A DNA stretch of 12,258 bases, from contig USTA01000009.1 of assembly GCA_900557475.1 (NCBI GenBank), forward strand, positions 1 through 12,258. The letters run 5' to 3'. Source of the DNA: an uncultured Clostridium sp. Lineage in GTDB: Bacteria > Bacillota > Clostridia > TANB77 > CAG-508. A program made the position numbers and the translations under genes. Below the pieces are notes generated by a model. The model was not told the DNA's origin, did no database searches, and saw only the letters and a list, made by a program, of their open reading frames with translations. Below are positions 8,228-12,258 of the stretch, in pieces (the first letter of the stretch is position 1; every line of letters starts with the position of its first letter).

Positions 8228-8713
8228 ATGATAGAAACAACATTAGAAAGAGAAAAACGGGCCGAAGCTATTGGTATTTTAGAAAATATCGGGAAAACGC
8301 TAACATCAAAATTTTATTATTCATTCAGAGACGGCAATACCGCAAAAATAGTAGGCTGGGGATTTACTCCTAGCTCGAAACCAGTATATTATATCCAGTT
8401 TCCTACCGGAGACTTTGATATAATACCTGTTGCCAAACGTTACGGAGATAGCAAATTTATGTTCGAAGGTCCTTTAGAGTCTTCAGTTAAAATTTGCAAG
8501 CGGAGACAACTGGCGGAGGAACGTTCCCTTCTACAATACATGGGAAAGAGTGTATTGTTTCAGACAGTTTCTGCATTTAGACCTGGCGAAACTGCCGAAA
8601 TCATCGGCTGGGGATTTAGTGAAAACTATGAAATCCCTTTACTACTAATCAGGTTTAAAAATTCAGAATGTTATAGTGGGAATGCCCATGACATTTTGAA
8701 AATGTTGATTTAA
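8228..8713 (+). CDS. Unrecognised 161-residue protein built from two copies of one module
   Basis: I do not recognise the family. The protein is an internal duplication with a period of 84 residues. Each half has a charged helix-like lead (EREKRAEAIGILENIGK; KRRQLAEERSLLQYMGK), then the pattern FR-G-TA-I-GWGF (residues 33-46 and 117-130), then a hydrophobic strand (YYIQF; LLLIRF). The repeated strands and glycines suggest two small SH3- or Tudor-like barrels joined by helices; this is inference from pattern only. There is no signal peptide or membrane segment, so it is probably cytosolic. It has its own promoter, a perfect AGGAGG and a terminator, so it is monocistronic. Two of its lines count 38% and 45% G+C against 22-32% in neighbouring genes, and it uses codons such as CGG, GCC and ACC that are rare around it; this suggests acquisition from elsewhere. 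The gene is surely real; its function is open. Confidence 0.9.
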   Translation: MIETTLEREKRAEAIGILENIGKTLTSKFYYSFRDGNTAKIVGWGFTPSSKPVYYIQFPTGDFDIIPVAKRYGDSKFMFEGPLESSVKICKRRQLAEERSLLQYMGKSVLFQTVSAFRPGETAEIIGWGFSENYEIPLLLIRFKNSECYSGNAHDILKMLI

Positions 8714-8730
8714 CATTTTATCCATTTGAG

Positions 8731-8744
8731 CTCGCACTAGCGAG
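8731..8744 (+). repeat. Small perfect hairpin CTCGC-ACTA-GCGAG
   Basis: A 5-bp GC-rich stem with a 4-base loop lies between the stop codon at 8713 and the main terminator. It could help protect the 3' end of the transcript or be a minor pause hairpin. Confidence 0.4.
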
Positions 8745-8748
8745 TTTA

Positions 8749-8799
8749 CCCCCTATTACAGTCTTTAGGACCATAATAGGGGGATTTATTAATTTTTTA
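8749..8799 (+). terminator. Rho-independent terminator of the 161-residue protein gene
   Basis: CCCCCTATTA (8749-8758) pairs perfectly with TAATAGGGGG (8774-8783). Inside the loop GTC (8761-8763) can pair with GAC (8769-8771). A T-rich tail (ATTTATTAATTTTTTAT) follows. The opposite strand has no U-rich tail, so it works for the plus strand only. Confidence 0.8.
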
Positions 8800-8828
8800 T
8801 AATTTAAAACTACGCTTTTACAAAAAAT

Positions 8829-9053
8829 CTAAGAACTTATCTTTTTTTGTATGCCTAATCCATCTCCTACGCAAATTAATGTTTCAACTCTTTTATTTTT
8901 TCTTTTTTCGGCAATATTTACCTTTAAAGATTTTATAAAATTATCTCTTTCATCTTTTTGGTTTATAACTTTGGGTTCTTCTAACCTCTTTACTTTTTCT
9001 TCTTTAACAAATATATTTTTTATAAATATAATCATTTTTCTTATAATATTCAT
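8829..9053 (-). CDS. Small basic hypothetical protein, 74 residues
   Basis: The ATG at 9053 has a good ribosome site (GGGAAGGAG, about seven bases upstream) and overlaps, as ATGA, the stop of a short open frame upstream; this is usual for translationally coupled genes. The N-terminus (MNIIRKMIIFIKNIF) is hydrophobic with scattered lysines and could be a membrane-associating helix. A Lys/Glu-rich middle follows, ending in a less biased tail, VETLICVGDGLGIQKKISS, which looks like the conserved part. No family is recognised. It is probably the second gene of an operon with the transglutaminase-like gene. It ends in a TAG next to a T-rich stretch; I see no clear hairpin terminator. Confidence 0.6.
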   Translation of the reverse strand: MNIIRKMIIFIKNIFVKEEKVKRLEEPKVINQKDERDNFIKSLKVNIAEKRKNKRVETLICVGDGLGIQKKISS

Positions 9054-9154
9054 CTGTCTTGCTCCTTCCCTTCTACTATTTTACCAGAGCTTCTTGATAG
9101 TTCTGCTATTTCTTTAGTTTGTTTAGTAGCTTCCCATGGTCTAGCACCGATTAT
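9050..9154 (-). other. 34-codon open stretch, possible frameshifted C-terminus of the transglutaminase-like protein
   Basis: After the 694-residue frame stops at 9141, a different frame stays open from 9154 to TGA at 9050-9052. It has a protein-like composition: GARPWEATKQ, then KEIAELSRSSG, then GKEQDR. A +1 shift inside the repetitive AATAATAAATAATC run would join ...YDYDLIIN to IGARPWE..., giving a protein of about 725 residues whose stop overlaps the next start as ATGA. A true frameshift, a sequencing indel or a programmed shift all fit. Confidence 0.45.
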
Positions 9155-11225
9155 TTATTATTAAATCATAATCATAACATTCAAAACGTTTTGTAAACTC
9201 ATTTTGCTCTATTTCTATAAATTGTCCCTCACTTTTATCTGCAAAATAAAATTTATTTTCTATTTCATCTGAGTCAATATATGCAAACATAACGGGTCTT
9301 TTATCTTTGTCGTTTCTTTCATATACCCTATTTACAACACACTTATTAAATTTCAAATTATCATTATCAAGCAATATATCGCTTAATATTCTCATACTAG
9401 AATTTTGGCATGTTACAAATTCAGGGCAAAATTCTTTTAATAGTGAAAATTGTTTAGAAATATTTTCTTCTGGTTTATTTGCATAGATTTTATGCATCTC
9501 TTCTGATTTGTCCAATAAGTGAACTATTGGAAATTGACCGTCCTTATCTGCTAACCCCACACTAGAAAATAGTTTTCTTAAACTTTCGTCATCTAAATTT
9601 AAAGTAGCATCTTGTAATTTTTCATCATTTTTATGACACTCAAGGTCTATTCCATCAATATTGATGTCTTTTTTCCTTGCTTCTTCATAGCTCATACAAA
9701 AATTATCTGGTCTTCCGCCAAATCTATTTGTTGTTAAATTCCATGTTGGGTCTAAAATCGTATTTCCTTTTACCGTTTCTCCATTTGCAAGTGGAAGTTC
9801 AATATCTTTAATTTTTAAAAATGCATGTCCTTTTCCACCAATTATTTCACTTTCTATACCAATTCTATCAAGCATATATTGTTCTACTTTTGCTATTCCA
9901 TTGCAAACTCCATATCCAGAGCTTATTATTCTATATAAAGCTCTAGCATTTGCTCTATCAAACACTTCTGTATCAAAATCAGGACTATAACTTATTTTCT
10001 TTCCAATTACATTATCTATTATTGCTAGTTTTTGTGCTTTTGAATATTCTGGGTTTAACCCATCTATTACCGAGCTTATCCATTCTTCGGCTTCTTTATA
10101 TTCTTTCCCAGTTTGAACATACTGCACTCCATTATCTAATGAGCTAATAACTCCTAATTCTGGACATATACTGCAAAGATTTAGCAAATAATATTTTTCC
10201 TCTTCCGAAATATTTTCTGGATTTACTGATATTAAATTATCTAACCCCGAATAATCCTCTAAATTTCTTTGCAAATCTAAAATAACCTTTCCAGTATATT
10301 CTTCCGTTTTAATATCAAGTGCTGACTTATATTCTTCTGGTAGATTACTTTTATCAAGGCTATCCTTAACATTTTGTTTTAATGTAGCTAGTATTTCTCT
10401 TTTCGCACCTAAAGATAAATCAATTTCTTCTAACTTCAATATAAATTCCTTTTGCATGCTTGCATCTAGTTCTCTTACAACTTCATATGGGTGAATATCA
10501 TGTTCACTACAAAATTCTTTATATTGCACAAAAATGTCAATTATTTGACTAGTTTCAAATGATCTTATTATATTAATTTTATTGTTCTTAGAAAGATTTT
10601 TATCTTCTAACAACGTATTTAATTTACTTTCAGCATTAAGTGTATTTATAATATTTGTTTTTTCATAATCACTTAAATTATATATCTCTAGCATTTTTAA
10701 TTTAGAATCATCACTTTGCAACATTTTTATTAATTCAGTAACATCATAATCTTGAAAGTGTAATTTATTTATAACTAGGTCTTTGTCCATAAGAATGTCT
10801 TTCCTTGCATTCTCTCCTATGCTAGAAATAATATTTCTCAATTCGTATCCAGGAATATTTTTCTTCTCTAAGAAATCTTCATTACGTAATATTTTTTCTT
10901 TTGCATTATCACTCATTCCCTTAATAATCTCAACTATTTCATAACTTGAAAATCCTTCTGTAAGCTCTTCATTTCTTATCATTTGTAATTTTATATCTTC
11001 ATTCGAAACGTTTTTAATTACTTTTTGCCTTACCCTGTCACTACTTTTTATAAAATGTGGATATTCAAATATTCTCAATTTTTCTTCATCACTCAAAAAA
11101 TCATTTATTAAATTTACTAATTCTTTTGCATTAAAATCATATTTAATTAAAGTTTCTCTACTTGCAAATACACTAAACTTGTTATCTGTTTGTTCTAATA
11201 GCTTTCTTAAATCTTGAGCGTTCAT
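9141..11225 (-). CDS. Helical-repeat protein with a transglutaminase-like (Cys-His-Asp) domain
   Basis: The 694-residue frame starts at ATG 11225 behind GAGGAGGAG. The N-terminal third holds helical repeats of about 33 residues: units start near residues 29, 62, 95, 127, 160 and 187, most with Tyr first, then 'II-x-L/M...K' and a final Leu (for example YEIVEIIKGMSDNAKEKIL, YELRNIISSIGENARKDIL). A helical middle follows. The C-terminal half has a papain-like transglutaminase fold signature: C441 in SGYGVCNGIAKVEQ, H467 in GGKGHAFLKI and D492 in ILDPTWN, with spacing normal for the family. This superfamily includes cross-linking enzymes, proteases and peptide N-glycanases, so the reaction is not predictable. 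I see no signal peptide or membrane segment. The repeats suggest protein binding that presents a partner to the catalytic site. It heads a probable operon with the 74-residue gene, and its last residues may be altered by a frameshift. Confidence 0.88.
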   Translation of the reverse strand: MNAQDLRKLLEQTDNKFSVFASRETLIKYDFNAKELVNLINDFLSDEEKLRIFEYPHFIKSSDRVRQKVIKNVSNEDIKLQMIRNEELTEGFSSYEIVEIIKGMSDNAKEKILRNEDFLEKKNIPGYELRNIISSIGENARKDILMDKDLVINKLHFQDYDVTELIKMLQSDDSKLKMLEIYNLSDYEKTNIINTLNAESKLNTLLEDKNLSKNNKINIIRSFETSQIIDIFVQYKEFCSEHDIHPYEVVRELDASMQKEFILKLEEIDLSLGAKREILATLKQNVKDSLDKSNLPEEYKSALDIKTEEYTGKVILDLQRNLEDYSGLDNLISVNPENISEEEKYYLLNLCSICPELGVISSLDNGVQYVQTGKEYKEAEEWISSVIDGLNPEYSKAQKLAIIDNVIGKKISYSPDFDTEVFDRANARALYRIISSGYGVCNGIAKVEQYMLDRIGIESEIIGGKGHAFLKIKDIELPLANGETVKGNTILDPTWNLTTNRFGGRPDNFCMSYEEARKKDINIDGIDLECHKNDEKLQDATLNLDDESLRKLFSSVGLADKDGQFPIVHLLDKSEEMHKIYANKPEENISKQFSLLKEFCPEFVTCQNSSMRILSDILLDNDNLKFNKCVVNRVYERNDKDKRPVMFAYIDSDEIENKFYFADKSEGQFIEIEQNEFTKRFECYDYDLIINNRC

Positions 11226-11273
11226 TACTCCTCCTCATTTGTAATTCTAGTATCCGTCTTTTATTCTATATAA

Positions 11274-11302
11274 ATAATATCACACCAATTTGTAGTTTTC
11301 AA
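11274..11302 (-). promoter_or_regulatory. Sigma-A-like promoter of the transglutaminase-like operon
   Basis: On the minus strand TTGAAA (11297-11302), exactly 17 bases, then TATTAT (11274-11279). The leader to ATG 11225 is about 40 bases and contains the GAGGAGGAG ribosome site. Confidence 0.7.
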
Positions 11303-11344
11303 TAAATATGCAAATTCAGTTTTAGATTTTTCAAAAGCTTAAAG

Positions 11345-11370
11345 AGTGTCATTTCTGACACTACTTTTTG
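11345..11370 (+). terminator. Hairpin AGTGTC/GACACT with a T-run on the plus strand
   Basis: A 6-bp perfect stem (11345-11350 with 11357-11362) is followed by ACTTTTTG. It is terminator-shaped on the plus strand, but no plus-strand gene precedes it. On the minus strand it lies just beyond the toxin remnant with only a weak tail (CTTTAAG), so it may have ended that gene. Confidence 0.35.
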
Positions 11371-11380
11371 CTCAAATTCG

Positions 11381-11519
11381 TTAATTATATACTTCTATTC
11401 TATATCCTACTTCAAAAGCTAAAACTGTTATTTCTTCTTGTATTTCACATAATACTCTATAATCTCCAATTCGGTATTTCCACTGCCAAATCTATTTTCT
11501 ACTAATCCTTTGATATAAA
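11381..11519 (-). pseudogene. RelE/ParE-type toxin remnant, frameshifted and N-truncated
   Basis: The C-terminal frame reads WKYRIGDYRVLCEIQEE, then VLAFEVGYRIEVYN and a stop at 11381. This matches the C-terminal half of RelE/ParE mRNA-interferase or gyrase-poison toxins ('W-YRIGDYRV--EI ... V-EVGHR-EVY'). The piece before it, KGLVENRFG, is the usual preceding segment but sits in another frame, so a single-base indel lies near 11485. The N-terminal half and any antitoxin are absent; a terminator for another broken gene lies immediately upstream. It is surely non-functional as read. Confidence 0.7.
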
Positions 11520-11540
11520 AAAATCGGGGACAATGTCCCC
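11517..11540 (-). terminator. Terminator of the broken 62-residue gene
   Basis: On the minus strand GGGGACATTGTCCCC (11526-11540) folds as GGGGA-CATTG-TCCCC and is followed by GATTTTTTT. It overlaps the stop codon (11540-11542) of the remnant upstream. Confidence 0.7.
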
Positions 11541-11727
11541 TAAACTCCTTGCTTTTTCCATCTTAATGTTCTTACTTCAAAACATATCTGAATTACTTCA
11601 TCTTTCTTATTTTTTAAAGTATCATCTACGACAGCAATCCATCCAAGTTTATCGTAGTATTCCAATGCTTCGTGAACTAAATGGTATCATCAGCAATAAA
11701 CGTAGCCTTATTAACGATTTTATACAT
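11540..11727 (-). pseudogene. Broken small gene (62 residues if one base is restored), unknown function
   Basis: Two minus-strand frames join end to end. From ATG 11727: MYKIVNKATFIADDTI then a stop. In the next frame: LVHEALEYYDKLGWIAVVDD, then KNKKDEVIQICFEVRTLRW and a stop at 11540-11542, right before a terminator. Adding one T to the run near 11684 gives a continuous 62-residue protein containing two 'DDT' segments. No family is recognised. The lack of a clear ribosome site before 11727 means the real start may be elsewhere; the frame is open a little further upstream but looks less protein-like there. Confidence 0.45.
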
Positions 11728-11750
11728 ACAATATGGAAATCCGAAAATAG

Positions 11751-12017
11751 ATAAGGAATAAAATAGCAACACATTCCACTATACACAAAAAAATAATCTC
11801 TTATTACATGAATCTAAAAACGAGTTCTGCCAATACACATATGTTAAGACACACCTATGCAACTCGTTGTATTGAGGCTGGTGTTCCTGCAGAAGTATTA
11901 CAAAGATTGTTAGGACATAAAAATATTTCTATTACTATTAATACTTATACAACTATCTTCAATAAATTTAAAGAAAATGCATTAGAAAACTATATAAATT
12001 ACATTAAAAATATCTAG
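11751..12017 (+). pseudogene. Tyrosine recombinase (phage/ICE-type integrase), C-terminal fragment
   Basis: Numbering from ATG 11808, the fragment carries the box II motif H11-M-L-R14-H-T-Y-A-T, then CIEAGVPAEVLQRLLGH (H37) and the nucleophile Y47 in INTYTTIF, followed by a charged tail. These are the last catalytic residues of a tyrosine recombinase. The first catalytic Arg, the Lys and the whole DNA-binding N-terminus are missing; the frame is open only back to 11751 and no ribosome site precedes 11808. Full enzymes have about 300-400 residues, so this is a remnant. It points at the adjacent tRNA-Tyr, the common target of such elements. A short translated fragment cannot be excluded but would be inactive. 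Confidence 0.85.
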
Positions 12018-12034
12018 TTGCATTAAAATTGCAT

Positions 12035-12079
12035 TAGAAAAACCGTAGATTTATTGATATTTCAACGTTTCTACGGTTT
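12035..12079 (-). terminator. Terminator of the tRNA operon
   Basis: AAACCGTAGA (12040-12049) pairs perfectly with TCTACGGTTT (12070-12079). On the minus strand the stem is followed by further T's (run GGTTTTTC), seven bases past the tRNA-Tyr 3' end. It may also stop reading from the integrase side on the plus strand. Confidence 0.7.
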
Positions 12080-12085
12080 AAAATT

Positions 12086-12171
12086 TGGTGGGTAGAGATG
12101 GATTCGAACCATCGTACCCTTTCGAGAACAGATTTACAGTCTGCCGCCTTTAGCCACTCGGCCATCTACCC
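12086..12171 (-). tRNA. tRNA-Tyr (anticodon GTA)
   Basis: 86 bases including encoded CCA (12086-12088). Acceptor GGGTAGA pairs with TCTACCC, D-arm is GCCGAGTGGCTAAAGGC, anticodon loop is CTGTAAA with GTA, a long class II variable arm follows, and the T-arm is GATGG-TTCGAAT-CCATC. All arms pair, with one G-T in the anticodon stem. Confidence 0.95.
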
Positions 12172-12193
12172 ATGATTAATATAAAAAATAAAA

Positions 12194-12258
12194 TGGTGCG
12201 CCTTCAAGGATTCGAACCTTGGACCCACCGGTTATGAGCCGGTTGCTCTGACCAACTG
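12194..12258 (-). tRNA. tRNA with CAT anticodon (Met, or Ile2), 5' end cut by window edge
   Basis: Encoded CCA is at 12194-12196, T-arm is CAAGG-TTCGAAT-CCTTG, anticodon loop is CTCATAA with a CCGG/CCGG-rich stem, and the window ends in the D-arm (CAGTTGGTCAGAGC). The acceptor 3' strand AAGGCGC predicts a 5' start GCGCCTT outside the window. Elongator Met and lysidine-modified Ile2 tRNAs both carry CAT, and this fragment does not settle which it is. Confidence 0.9.

Noticed and set aside
8851..9117. Plus-strand frame that looks like a membrane protein opposite the 74-residue gene
   Set aside because: Its hydrophobicity comes from reversed Lys/Glu codons; the minus-strand frame has a good ribosome site and the ATGA overlap.
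11526..11540. GGGGACAATGTCCCC as the end of an insertion sequence or MITE
   Set aside because: Only one copy is seen, there is no partner inverted repeat or target duplication, and the adjacent T-run makes a terminator the simpler reading.
11533..11754. Plus-strand 73-residue frame ending ELNGIISNKRSLINDF...
   Set aside because: No ribosome site and no recognisable motif. It lies antisense to the minus-strand remnants, which read as more protein-like.
12018..12036. Direct repeat TTGCATTA-AAA-TTGCATTA as an attachment site
   Set aside because: It is too short and AT-rich, and it does not match the tRNA 3' end that such an integrase would be expected to use.

Overview
The window is AT-rich (roughly 22-32% G+C in the lines I counted). 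It looks like a piece of a low-G+C Bacillota chromosome, probably Clostridia: strong AGGAGG-type ribosome sites, sigma-A-like promoters, an IPQTG sortase signal, and cohesin-like and dockerin modules. The species cannot be told from the sequence.

Positions 1-7966 (minus strand) are one uninterrupted reading frame of at least 2655 codons that leaves the window at the left edge. It encodes a giant surface zinc metallopeptidase of the M26 (ZmpA/B/C, IgA1-protease) type. In order it has: a signal-like segment, a cohesin-like domain, an Asn/Gln/Gly-rich linker, IPQTG, a two-segment membrane hairpin, a dockerin, four pairs of beta-rich repeats, a GLUG-repeat domain, the catalytic domain with HETGH, and a second GLUG-repeat domain.

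Positions 7967-8227 are a divergent control region. A plus-strand gene (8228-8713) follows, with its own strong promoter and terminator. It encodes a 161-residue protein made of two copies of one ~84-residue module and is visibly richer in G+C than its neighbours; I do not recognise its family.

Positions 8829-11225 (minus) form a likely two-gene operon with a good promoter at 11274-11302. The first gene encodes a 694-residue protein with ~33-residue helical repeats and a transglutaminase-like Cys-His-Asp domain. The second encodes a small basic protein. A 34-codon open stretch in another frame lies between them and meets the second gene through an ATGA overlap, so the first gene may carry a late frameshift.

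Positions 11340-12080 are gene debris: a frameshifted RelE/ParE-like toxin remnant, a frameshifted 62-residue protein, and the C-terminal piece of a tyrosine recombinase. The recombinase piece ends 68 bp from the 3' end of a minus-strand tRNA-Tyr, which is followed at the right edge by a partial CAT-anticodon tRNA. The layout suggests an old integration at the tRNA-Tyr locus; the genes at 8228-11225 may be its cargo, but the far boundary is not visible.
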